This document shows positions 36,059-46,652 of a stretch of DNA of 64,000 nt, one piece after another. The stretch is from assembly GCA_016906335.1 (NCBI GenBank), contig JADEYG010000003.1, forward strand, positions 1,240,001 through 1,304,000. Direction: 5' to 3'. Positions within the stretch are counted from its first letter, which is position 1; each line of letters opens with the position of its first letter. The translations under genes and the position numbers were made by a program. The stretch is from Novakomyces olei. Its lineage: Eukaryota > Ascomycota > Novakomycetes > Novakomycetales > Novakomycetaceae. Below the pieces are notes generated by a model. It was not told where the DNA came from. It saw only the letters and a list, made by a program, of their open reading frames with translations, and ran no database searches.

Positions 36059-39000
36059 CTACAGTTTAAGCGGTTTCAGCCTTTTGAATGTACGTCCTCC
36101 CGGTCCATGGCCCTGTGGAGGCCGAAGTGTAAGAGGAACTTGCTGTTGCTCTACGCTGTTTTGCTCTTGAACCGGTCTCACGTCCGCTAAAGACACTCCT
36201 CTATTTGGTACAGCCAGCTTGTTCAAAGAAACAGTCGCGTTTAAAACCGGTTTCGGCATTTCTGGCCGACTGTATCTGACTTGGCAGCCCAAAGATCTGC
36301 TGCTGTCGTTCTCGGAGTATCGACGAGATATCGGTGAGTTGGCTTGACCAAATAATTCAACAACAGATTTATTCCTATTCCTTGACCCACCAAGCCCATT
36401 TTGCAATTTACCCAAGAAAGAACTGGGTGTGGCTCGGGGCACGCTTGGCCTTTGCTTGTACATTTGCAGTTTCGGGTCCATTTTGTCTGGTCGAGAGTCT
36501 AAATTGGAGGCCTTTATGATACGGAGCGGTGAGCCTGCACTGCCCTGTCGGTTCTGTACGTGTTCTAACGTAAGGCCTGTTGAGTCATCAAACGGGAAAA
36601 GCATTTCGTCAATTGATTCTCTAATGCGAGCGTCCTTTACAATCTCTTTGCTTCGGCCCAAGACACTCATTATATTTTCATAGAGCTGCCTATTTGCTAA
36701 TGGGCCCTGGTTAGAGGCAGAAAAGCCTCCACTTGTTATAAACGGCGAATGACTATTGAGCATGTTCATTATACTCACGCGTGGCCACGAGAGGTACAGT
36801 AAGGCTGTTGCTGTTAGCATGTGTAACAAAAATCTTGTGTTTTATATATATTTCTTAATTAATTAATTAATTAATTAATTGGTTGACTGATTCTGATTAT
36901 TTTTTGTTGTAATTATATACATATTTCATAAACCTTTTATTAACCTTTTCATACCTTGAGCCCTAGTCATGGCGACAAACAAGAGCCGCCTTTCTTCATC
37001 AACGTCTTCAGCCAGTGAATGTGGGTACTTTCCCTGCGCGACTCCGGGAATAAAAACAATCGGCCATTCCAAGCCTTTTGCGCCATGAACGGTGGAAATT
37101 GTCGCATATTTCTGTCCTCCATTTTCACCATTATTGTCGTTCTCATTAATTGCGTCCGTGAATAAGGTCACATCCTGTAAGAATCGTATTAGAGGAGACT
37201 CTGGTCGACGACGGCCTTCGACCCCATCAATTTCAGGCAGTTCATCTTCCTCCTGCCGGCCTTGAGCAGACTCGTAATACTTCATGCCTTGTTCGGCTAA
37301 TTGCTGCACGTTCTCCCGCCTTGCTTCCAGTTCCATAGGGTCCTTGTGCTTTTTGGCCAGGTAGCCTCCGTAGTTCAGGCCGTCCATTATATAGGCAATA
37401 AGATCCGATACAGAATGGCCATTAGCATCAAGCGCTCGCATGGATTTTATACCCTCCACAAACTGGGCGACTCCGCTACGTGCTGCTCCAGCACGTAGTA
37501 CTCCATTGCAAAGTGACTCGAGCACCTGAATAAGGCCATTATCATCGGCAGAATCATTTTTTGTAATGTTTTCCTGCACGAAATCAATGATATCATTTAA
37601 ACTTTTTTTCCCAATGCCTCGTGTGGGCACATTAAGGACACGGGTGGCAGAGTAAAAATCGTTGAAGGCTACAACTTTAAGGTAGGCTAATATATCCTTA
37701 ACCTCCTCCCGATCGTAAAACTTGAACCCTCCGACCATGCGATAGGGGATATTCCGGGCAGACAATTCCATCTCAATTGGGCCTGTCATAGAAGCAGCCC
37801 GGACGAGGATAGCAAAACTGTCGAAAGAAAAGTTGGGCAGGTTTAATAGCCTTTTAATTTCGCGAGCAATCCAGGCCGCCTCCGTCCTTGGCTCACGTAA
37901 ACAGCGCAGAGTCAGGGGAGCACAGGAAGGGTGAGTGGAATATATCCGTTTTTCTGCCCTGGATTTATCCTGTTCTATTAGCCCGAGGGCAGAGGCAACG
38001 ATAGAGCTGGTTGACCGGTAGTTTTGCCCGAGAACATGAACGTGGACGCTATCTAACTCGTCTTTTAGCCGGTAGATATTCCGAATTTCCGCTGATCTAA
38101 ACCCATAGATCGACTGATCCGGATCACCGACTACAGTAAGCTCTTTGCCCGTGCGTATTAATGCCATCAGCAGCGAATATTGGGCTGCATTTGTATCCTG
38201 AAACTCGTCTACCAGTACATGGCGAATATTGCCGACGCATTCGGGAAACCTGCGAACAAGCCGATCGAAATAGCCGATAAGATCATCAAAGTCAAGAGCG
38301 TTTTGATCCTCCAACTCTTCCTGATACTTACTGTACACAGAAAGTAATCGACGAGAGGCATGGGCAGTAGCGCGGTACGCGTCGACACTTATACTTTGGG
38401 CTTTGAGTTGAGAGATACGGTAAAGCATTTCTTTTGCCGTTTTCGCGTCGGAAGCTGCTTTACCGGACGGCCCGTTTGCCCCTTCGCCTTGCGTTTCCGA
38501 TACATTGGATAAAATACGCTGAACTAATGCTTTACTGAAATCTGCGTCTGCAATAAGGAACGACTGTGGTACGCCAATCATGCCTCCATACTTGCGCAAG
38601 TACCGTGCCGCCACAGAGTGGAAAGTACCTAGCTTGTCAGCTCGTTCAAACTTTGACGAATAATCGAAAAACAAGACAAGCATACCTCCTATGATCGCCT
38701 GATCTTTGACCAGTCTTGATATTCTGGAAGATATCTCTTTGGCCGCTTTGTTTGTAAACGTGACCACCATTACGTCCTGTGCATTATAGTTTTTAGAACC
38801 GATTAAATACGCGACGCGTGTAGTAAGCACGCGTGTCTTGCCTGAACCAGGACCGGCTATGTTTGTCAGACATTGGATCAAAAGTTAAATAAATAAATTA
38901 ATAAAATAAAATAAAATAAAATAAAATAAAATAAAATAAAATAAAATAAAATAAAATAAAATAAAATAAAATAAACAGCAGAAACCAAAGTAAACAACAA

Positions 39001-39268
39001 CGAGAAATGTCGAGTTGCCCAGGTTTTCATGGCAATCACACATACCCATTATAAGGCTGTACTTGCCGGTTGATTCGACAGCGCTGAGCTGGGCTTCATC
39101 GAGCTGTGCCATTTGCTCTCGTAGTCCCGCCATTGACAGCGATGCGCTATTCCCGTTAATGCTCGATTGAGCAGCCTGCGACTCGGAATAGTCGGCACCA
39201 TTACCGCCCGGCAATTCTGGCTCGTCATCGTCGGACAACACGTAAATCACGTGCTCGTCCATATTCAT
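36059..39268 (-). CDS. SRS2: Srs2-type UvrD/Rep superfamily 1 DNA helicase
   Basis: 3'-5' anti-recombinase that strips Rad51 filaments and acts at replication forks. Exons 39268-39046, 38856-36955 and 36804-36059; introns 189 and 150 bp. Product 956 aa. Motif Q region LDEAQLSAVEST, then spliced Walker A AGPGSGKT, Ia VTFTNKAAKE, II LVDEFQDTN, III VVGDPDQSIYGFR, IV LGQNYRST, V STVHGAKGLEWP and VI EERRLLFVAMTRAQ. The splice at motif VI yields MTRAQALLYLSW. Residues 6-17 (HVIYVLSDDDEP) look like a SUMO-interaction motif. The C terminus (about 730-956) is unconserved, Ser/Pro/Arg-rich. Introns hold (TTTTA)n and (TTAA)n tracts. Confidence 0.93.
36858..36885 (-). repeat. (TTAA)n tract in SRS2 intron 2
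   Basis: About seven TTAA units within the intron 36805-36954, followed on the minus strand by the branch site GCTAAC and two in-frame acceptors 6 nt apart. Confidence 0.85.
38902..38974 (-). repeat. (TTTTA)n pentanucleotide repeat in SRS2 intron 1
   Basis: About 14-15 AAAAT units on the plus strand, so T-rich on the transcribed sense strand. It lies within the intron 38857-39045. Confidence 0.95.
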
Positions 39269-40230
39269 GTCATTGTTTGGCAGCGGTGCGCCTACGCCTG
39301 TCCGCCAAGTGTTTGTTACGTAAATAATATGATTAATTAAGTACTCGTTCTATCAATGTTACGCGTTTATCTTTGTTTACTATTCACTATTGCCCGCCCC
39401 GTACTTTGGACGGCAGTCCATATAAAATTAGTCAAGTGGACACTATATAACTTTTATTTAACTAACTGTTCATTTGAAATAATTACTTTCTTTACATGGA
39501 TAATTCGGTCTCTACATTACTCACTGAACTCTCGTCTAAATTCTATATTCTGTCTTACCAGATATATATTTTATATTCAAATTGAATAATATATATATCA
39601 CTGACAGCGCCTCAGAGCCTTTGGAGGACCTTTATCATTCTTTCTATTATCATTCTTTCTAAAGTCAGATAGTTAATATCAATTCGAACTCGAAACAGCT
39701 TTAATAATTCAACAAAATTAAACACTATAATTAATTTAGAGCCATAGTGTGAGTCATGTATGTCTAACTTGCGCAAAGTTACTTTTCACGTACTTTGACA
39801 GGTCCGAAATAACGAAAATGGGTTTTACACATTAAAGATTTAAACCGCTCGCTCACTCGCTTCGTACTGCCATTTATTTACATCAGCGCTTCGTGATGAT
39901 TTGCGGGAACAGCGGCAGATGCGGATAAATCGACCCGTCAGAGCGGAATGCCAAGATCACCCGGTCGTCTACTATTAAGCGCAACACCAATTGGCTCTTG
40001 ACACTGAGCAACAAACCAAACTGGCCACGCCTGATAAGGCTCAAGCCGTACGGCGATTGCGCTAAAAAGACACAGCGTTCGTTGCAAGGATCCACTTCAC
40101 TCGATTACAATAACCAGAAGGTCAGGCGACTGCCTTTTATTGTGTGCCTTTTGTGTGTTCGGCTCTTGCGCCGTTTACTGCTTTTGGGTTTTAACCATTT
40201 AGATTCCTTCGTTGCTTCAGAGCTATTGAA
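39269..40230. other. Divergent intergenic region SRS2/kelch gene
   Basis: About 960 bp. Mostly AT-rich up to 39840. From about 39883 to 40105 the minus strand holds a stop-bounded coding-like frame (SPYGLSLIRRGQFGLLL, then VDDRVILAFRSDGSIYP) without an ATG. It could be the last exon of a gene whose other exons I cannot place, or chance. No family recognised. Confidence 0.3.
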
Positions 40231-42051
40231 ATGGAGACGTCAATCGGCCTTTCGTCTATACACTGCAACAAAGGCGAAGTGCCTCCTCCGCTGGTGGGGG
40301 CGGCCGTGTGTGTTGTGGGTGACCAGGCGTACGTGTTTGGAGGACGGAAGATCAATTCTTCGACTATGCTAAATGACGTGTACGTGTTAGACTTGAAACA
40401 GTACGTTTGGCGGCGGTACAGGTCCACAAACTCGGGGCCCAGTCCGCGGTACTTTCATCAGATGAATCATTGGAAAGATTTCCTTGTCGTTTACGGTGGG
40501 ATGTCTACGGACGAGCAAGGCTCGCTCTGTGTATTAAACGATCTGTCCTTACTTTCACTGGAAACCTTGCAATGGAAGACTTTGTCTGCTCAAGAAGCCC
40601 AAGCGCCCGGGGTGCAAATGCCCCGGCCTGGCTATGCACATATCTCGGCAGTCTCTGCAAACAATCTCTTCGTGATGGGCGGGCAGGATATGCGGAACCA
40701 GTACTTGGACGAAATATCCGTTCTCAACCTCGAGTCTCTGAAATGGATCCATGTTGAGCCCTTCAGTATGACTCTGGGAGCCTATCGCTCTTCAGTCACA
40801 GCTGAACATTCAGATACTCGCAGCCCGGAAACTAATCTCGATGCTTTACGCACTGTCAAACCTCCACTCTACCAATCAAATGCTCGTGTTTCGTGGCCTA
40901 GTCGCGGCGACGCTTCCGGCTCTGAATCCAAAAACTCTTCAGCGACTTCTTCTACCGAATCAAGGCACGAAGAGTTTGCCACTTTTTCATCACTCGTTAT
41001 ATATTCTAATTACAATTTCAATAATGTACAGCGCGCACTAATAATAGCAACACCTTTGGCAGATTCAGGGCTGCAACTCGAATCAAAATCGGGGCAAATG
41101 GCGGGCATTGAGCTTCCACCGGGGCTAAGGTTCCCTAAACTTTCCTCACTCGGGGAAAACTTGATTGTTTCCGGGATCAATTTGGGTAGTGAGGTACAAG
41201 AGTTTAGTATTTGGGTCTTGAATTTCGAAGTTTACCAGTGGCGCCCACTCATGCGCAACGAGAGAATCTCTTACGGATCATGGAGCTGGGGCGCTCTTTA
41301 CCGCGAGCAAGAAAAATATATTATCTTTGGGAACGCTGAACGATCAATGGTCAAAGATTATAACGAGAGACGTATAAACTTTGATCATACTTTGGTCGTT
41401 GATCTAAACGCCTGCAAAGTGTTTTCCGGCCGTAAAGACGCACAAAATTTGTCGGTAACAAAACTTGGACGCGAGCTTTTGACGGACGAGGTCTTTTGTG
41501 ATATGGAATTGCTGACGCTGGATCAAGTTCGGCTTCCGTGTCTAACCAAAGTCCTTATCGCCCGCTGGCCGAGCTTTGTAAAGCGCCTACGGGAGTACCA
41601 CGATACAATATCTCTGGCAAAGACAGAGCGACAAGAAACACCGCTGTCCCCTCAATCTGCAATTACAACAAATACGGATGCTTCCACAGTGGGAAGCAAA
41701 AGTATTGAGCCTGCAGAATCTTCACTAGAATCTCCTACTTCTGGGTCCTTGGGCACGCTGACTCCTGCTTCATTTTACACTTTTTACCTTCCCTACCCTC
41801 AAGATACTTGCATTGCCCTGCTGCATTATTTTTACACTGGATTCCTGGACGAAAAATCCCGGTACTGTCCAGCGATACTCTCTAGTGTATTACACTTGGC
41901 CGCAAAAGACGCGACGCTCGGGCATTTAAGGCAGATTGTCGTAAGGCAGCTGATTGAGCTTCTTACAAAGGATAATGCCCCGACTCTATTTGCCACCGCT
42001 GCCTTGGTGAATGATGCCACCCTACTGCGAGCCTCTTCCGCGATGCTTTAA
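40231..42051 (+). CDS. Kelch-repeat/BTB protein (Ral2-like)
   Basis: Single frame, 606 aa. The N-terminal half has kelch motifs with double glycines and Tyr/Trp: QAYVFGGRK, LNDVYVLDLKQYVWRR, FLVVYGG, NNLFVMGGQD and YLDEISVLNLESLKW. Two more weak blades follow a Ser-rich insertion (about 205-250). The C-terminal part looks like a divergent BTB/POZ fold (DEVFCDMELLTLDQVRLPCL, then FYLPYPQDTCIALLHYFYTG and the BACK-like LHLAAKDATLGHLRQIVV). This architecture is that of fission yeast Ral2, which helps activate Ras1, and of LZTR1-like adaptors. That function is inference from architecture. Confidence 0.72.
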   Translation: METSIGLSSIHCNKGEVPPPLVGAAVCVVGDQAYVFGGRKINSSTMLNDVYVLDLKQYVWRRYRSTNSGPSPRYFHQMNHWKDFLVVYGGMSTDEQGSLCVLNDLSLLSLETLQWKTLSAQEAQAPGVQMPRPGYAHISAVSANNLFVMGGQDMRNQYLDEISVLNLESLKWIHVEPFSMTLGAYRSSVTAEHSDTRSPETNLDALRTVKPPLYQSNARVSWPSRGDASGSESKNSSATSSTESRHEEFATFSSLVIYSNYNFNNVQRALIIATPLADSGLQLESKSGQMAGIELPPGLRFPKLSSLGENLIVSGINLGSEVQEFSIWVLNFEVYQWRPLMRNERISYGSWSWGALYREQEKYIIFGNAERSMVKDYNERRINFDHTLVVDLNACKVFSGRKDAQNLSVTKLGRELLTDEVFCDMELLTLDQVRLPCLTKVLIARWPSFVKRLREYHDTISLAKTERQETPLSPQSAITTNTDASTVGSKSIEPAESSLESPTSGSLGTLTPASFYTFYLPYPQDTCIALLHYFYTGFLDEKSRYCPAILSSVLHLAAKDATLGHLRQIVVRQLIELLTKDNAPTLFATAALVNDATLLRASSAML

Positions 42052-42562
42052 TGTTTATTTTTAAAAAAGAAATGACTGTTTAACAGTCAACCTGTACATG
42101 AAAAGATTGATTTAATCAAGTCAATCTATGTGTTTAGTGTCGATCACGTGCGTTTATTACAGAAAACCTTGGTCCTAGAAAAACAAAGTATATATTTGCT
42201 CTTTGTGTCAATACTCGAGTTGTCTATAACGCGTTGCAATGAATAGTGAATGCATAGTTTCAAGGACGCGAATTCAAGTTTAGTGTTCGCTATTAAACAT
42301 TTTAGTTATATTATATACAATTATTTACAGTATTTTGGTTTGCCTATATCAGCATACGGCAAAGAAAATATTCATACAATATACCACTATACATTTAGTA
42401 TGATACGATAGCAATTGTACGAACCGTTATAAATATATTGTGCAGTCCGTGAATTTGATGGCCCACATTTACATTGTAATTTATGTCATATTTCACAATA
42501 GCGAATAATACTGCGCACGTGCATGACGATAAATACGCGATGTGCAGTTGAGGCGGGCCAAG
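42052..42562. other. Intergenic
   Basis: AT-rich, no gene seen; promoter of the SPX-EXS gene presumably lies at its right end. Confidence 0.45.
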
Positions 42563-45509
42563 ATGAAGTTTGCCAAACATTTAGAAGGCAGCCTTGTTAT
42601 CGGTAAGTTTGGAAAGTGCTACAAAAGACTGACAGCTTTTTACAGAGTGGAAATCGCAGTATTTTGATGTAGGATTGTGGTATTTAAAACGGCGAGATGC
42701 TAAATATATGAACAGTACAAACGGGGCAAGAAGCTTTTGCGTAAAGTTGACTTGGAGACGCAAAAGAACGCCAAAGATGAAGGCGGCATTGTGCTGGACA
42801 ATGGGACTTCTGAGGAGGTAGAAAGGCTGCAACGCCGGGCGCCCTTCACAGCGCAAAATGACGAGTTTAATTCTGCCTCCGACAGAGAGTCCTCGACTGG
42901 TGTCGAAGGCTTTCGCAGCGGTGGCAAGAGCGCGAGGACGCGTAAAGCTGCTTCTGTCTCTGGTGCCTCAATTATACAGCACCAAATTCGTACTCCGGCT
43001 CAACGAGAGTTTATGGATTTTCTGTACTCGGAACTGTTGAAGATTGAGAGCTTTTATGTCGACAAGAAGCGGTCTATGCTCGACCGACTTCAGGAGATTG
43101 AGCTTCATTTAAACGAAATGAGACTGAGGAAGCCTTTGCACGTATGCGTATGCTTATTCTATGCGGGCGCTAATCCATAGACGGAGCGAGAAAACACTCA
43201 CAAAAGGATCCCGCACTTTCGTGCCGGCGCTATTCTAAACGAACGGTACTTGCAGGCAAAAGACACGCTGAGAACAACGTTTTCCCGTGACTATGACCCA
43301 TTTGCACCGCACTCTGTACGCGGCGAAAGCAGTACTACAACAGCCGCCCAGTATAAGCATGCTAAGCGGCGGATAGAGCAGGTATCTCGCCAAACTAGTT
43401 TTCCATTGTATCTGACCCCGAAAGGCTCTGTATGAGAATTACCATGAGATGGAATACTTGCACAACTACCGTTTCCTGAACCACCGCGCGTTCATGAAGA
43501 TTATGAAAAAGTTTGACAAAACGGCAGGTCTTAAACTCAAAGATATCTTCATCGAAGCCGAGGTCGATTCCGGTCCGTTGGGGGTAGTGGAAGATCTCGA
43601 AGAGGGAATGACCCGGGCCGAGAATCTCTACGCTACTGCTTTTGAGCGTGGGGACCGGAAAAATGCTCTCTCTCGTCTCCGCACACCAGAATCTTCACGC
43701 GTAATTTTCTAAAAACTTTTTTCCAAATTTTTTCTTCATGTTTTATGTGCTAACGGATTACAGAATTTCATATGGGTAATGTCAAGAGTGGGGCTGTATA
43801 TTGGCGCTTCAATACCGCTGCTTTTGGAGGGACTGGTATACTCTTTCCACGAATTTACACCCCAACGTCGAAGCTTTTTGCTGCAAGTCTGGGCCGGCCA
43901 TTTCCTTGTGATCCTTTTTCTTATACTTTTTGGCATTAACTGCATGATCTGGAGTGCCTGCAGGATAAATTATCAGTTTATTTTTCAATTCGAACATCGA
44001 AATCGGCTAGAGTATCAAGAATTTTTGGAGGTATATACATCAAAGGTCGTAGGTTCCTCATGCTAATCTGCGCTCTAGATCGCGTCTCTAATTTTGTTCA
44101 TATTCTCTCTGTTATTCTGGATGTGCTTTCGAGGGTTTTTCCCTTGGTTCGCTGTATATTATCCGGCCGTGTTTTTAGCTACCGCCGTTGTGATAGGGGC
44201 CAACCCGTTTTCTTTTGCTTACCGGTCCGCCCGGGGCTGGTTTTTGAATGCCAATGTAAGCGGCAATTATGATGAATTTATGACTAAAATCATGACCAGT
44301 TGCGACTGTTATTTTCCGGCCTTGTTGCTGTACGGTTTCAAGACTTTTTTCTCGGAGACCAGTTCAACAGTCTAGCTTATAGCATGGGGAATATCGAGGT
44401 ATCAATTTTTTTTTGGGCGGTTATTACTCATGTTTCTTTCCTTTTTTCTTTGGGCTCTTTCTAATTTTTCCTCAAAGATTAGATCGTTCTTGTAACACGC
44501 AGCTCTAACTAGCAACAGCTCTTTTTCTGCTTGTATGCCAAACACTGGCGGAACCCATCGGTTTGTAATTCTTCGCACTCCATGCTTTTAGGGTTTTTCA
44601 CGTGCCTTCCCGCAATCTGGCGTTTTCTACAGTGTACGAGGCGTTTGGCTGAAACGGGGGATCTTTTCCCACATCTTGCCAATGCTGGCAAATATACTTT
44701 TACCATTCTAAATTATATGATTCTGAGTTTTTGGAGACGAGCTGGAACAGGGAAATGGAAGATTGTATTTATTGTTTTTGCAACAATAAACTCGATTTAT
44801 TCTTGTGAGTTGTTACGAATTTCCATATTTCTCTGATTTAAACGGCTTTCTAACGGACAGCATGCTGGGACCTCGTGATGGATTGGTCACTATTTGAGGC
44901 TAATCCAAAATACCCTCTACTAAGACGCCACCTCGTTATACCGAGTCCTTATGTAAGTGTCCAGGTTTTGCTATCTATTATACTCACTTGTAGTTTTATT
45001 ATGTTGCCATGTTTCTTGACCCAGTACTACGATTTTCTTGGATTTTTTATGCTATATACCCACGAGACATCCAGCATTCTGCTGCGATTTCTTTTTTTAT
45101 TGCTTTAGCAGAAATTTTTCGGCGGTTCATGTGGAACATTTTCCGCGTTGAGAACGAGGAAGTTTACAATCGGCAACATTTGAAAGTTGTCCACCAAGTC
45201 AGTTTGCCCTATATGCACATACAGCCAAGCACGGTACAGGAGGCTTCGCCACCAAGCTCATCTGCTGCTTCCACGCGTGAAATGATCTCGTCTAGGCATC
45301 GCGAAGATTTTACTTCAAAGCCAGGAATGGATTGTACGGACATATTTTATTTATTTATTTATATTTATTTGTACCTATCAAACGCTGATTACCTAACTTT
45401 TCTAGATGGCGCTACTGGCAGTAATGAAGACGAAGACTATAGTTCTGACGACAATGAGCCCTCACAGCTGTCTAGTGCTTCCCAAGAGGCGTCAAACGCA
45501 CCTCGTTAG
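42563..45509 (+). CDS. SYG1: SPX-EXS phosphate exporter (XPR1/SYG1/PHO1 family)
   Basis: Membrane protein exporting inorganic phosphate under inositol pyrophosphate control through its SPX domain. Twelve exons: 42563-42602, 42646-42668, 42716-43141, 43181-43381, 43425-43700, 43764-44030, 44079-44255, 44300-44398, 44519-44804, 44861-44952, 44994-45333 and 45406-45509. Most introns are 39-72 bp. Product 776 aa. SPX features: MKFAKHLEGSLVIEWKSQYFDYK at the start, and ALYENYHEMEYLHNYRFLN with MKKFDKTAG. Several membrane helices follow (VGLYIGASIPLLLEG, FLVILFLILFGINCMIW). The EXS block has DFFLGDQFNSLAYSMGNIE, SSCWDLVMDWSLF, DPVLRFSW and FRRFMWNIFRVENE. The tail is acidic and Ser-rich. All phases agree. 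Confidence 0.9.
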
Positions 45510-45826
45510 TGTTTGAATTAGTATATAAATTATTATATTATGGCCTTTTCAATAGTATTGTAAAATAAAAAGTACCTATTCAAGGTAAAATAGTAAACGC
45601 GACTCTCGTTGTAGTCAATTGGTTGTTTAGTCTAATGTCTCTACTTGGACGAGGACGGTTATTTATTAATTAATTATTTATTTATTTATTTATTTGATAA
45701 TCATCTGTGAATTTAATTTTAATTCAGTAATTTTGGTCTGTAGTTTATTGATAACATGGAGTAGTTGCATAAATTGTACATAAAAATACGATAATCTCCA
45801 TTGACCTGCACTCGCGAGAGATCACA
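45510..45826. other. Intergenic
   Basis: AATAAA at about 45566 after the exporter gene. A short (TTTA)n run at 45674-45695. No gene. Confidence 0.5.
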
Positions 45827-46496
45827 ATGGCACAAAGCGAGATAATCCCGTCTGTGCCCTATGAATGTGTGCTTGAAAACGGTTTCAAGTTCACATTTTC
45901 ACAAACACTCAATGAGCTCGATGTTCAAGTGCCTGTGCCGGCGGGCACAAGGGGCAAAGACGTTAGCGTTGACATTAAACGTCGTCATCTTAGCGTTGGG
46001 TTAAAAGGCAAAGAGCCCCTAATAACTGGCGAAACTTTTAACGATATAAATGCAGACGATTCCTTTTGGACTGTCGGTGAGTGGGGCTTATAGTTGGAAT
46101 AATTTTATTTATTTTATTTTATTTTATTTTATTTTATTTTATTTTATTTTATTTTATTTTCTTTTCTTTTCTTTTCTTCTCAGTTTCTTCTGTTGCTAAT
46201 CTTCAGAGGAACAAAAGCTTATCGTAGTACATTTGGAAAAGTACAGTAAAGTTGAATGGTGGCCGTCCGTAATTAAGGGCCATCCGAAACTTGACGTAAC
46301 CAAAATACAACCGGAAAATAGTAAATTACACGATCTGGACGGCGAAACACGGGCGATGGTGGAGAAAATGATGTTTGATCAGCGTCAAAAGGAAATGGGG
46401 AAACCCTCAAGCGATGAGCTCAAAAAGCAAGAAATGCTAGAAAAGTTTATGAAGCAGCATCCCGAAATGGACTTTTCGAATGCGAAAATGATGTAG
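45827..46496 (+). CDS. NudC-like CS-domain co-chaperone
   Basis: NudC proteins assist dynein/LIS1 function and act as Hsp90-linked chaperones. Predicted exons are 45827-46076 and 46207-46496. The 130-bp intron is mostly (TTTTA)n and ends in TGCTAATCTTCAG. Product 179 aa. The CS/p23 domain covers about 10-105: [36 protein letters not shown] and the spliced [17 protein letters not shown], with [14 protein letters not shown]. The conserved C-terminal segment follows ([20 protein letters not shown]), ending [11 protein letters not shown], as in fungal NudC. No N-terminal extension. Confidence 0.92.
46103..46165 (+). repeat. (TTTTA)n repeat in NudC intron
   Basis: About 12 units of the pentamer, same sense orientation (T-rich on the coding strand) as the one in SRS2 intron 1, followed by TTTTC variants. 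Confidence 0.93.
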
Positions 46497-46652
46497 TATA
46501 TTTGTGATACCTCTTAATTATTTCATGCTAGTTGATGCGATATTGTTGCGTTCGAGAAAAGATTAGTAGACTATTACATTGAAATAAGTGCAAAAGTATT
46601 CGAAATATTAAATACATGCATCTACTATTGCTACTATACAAACATTGGATAA

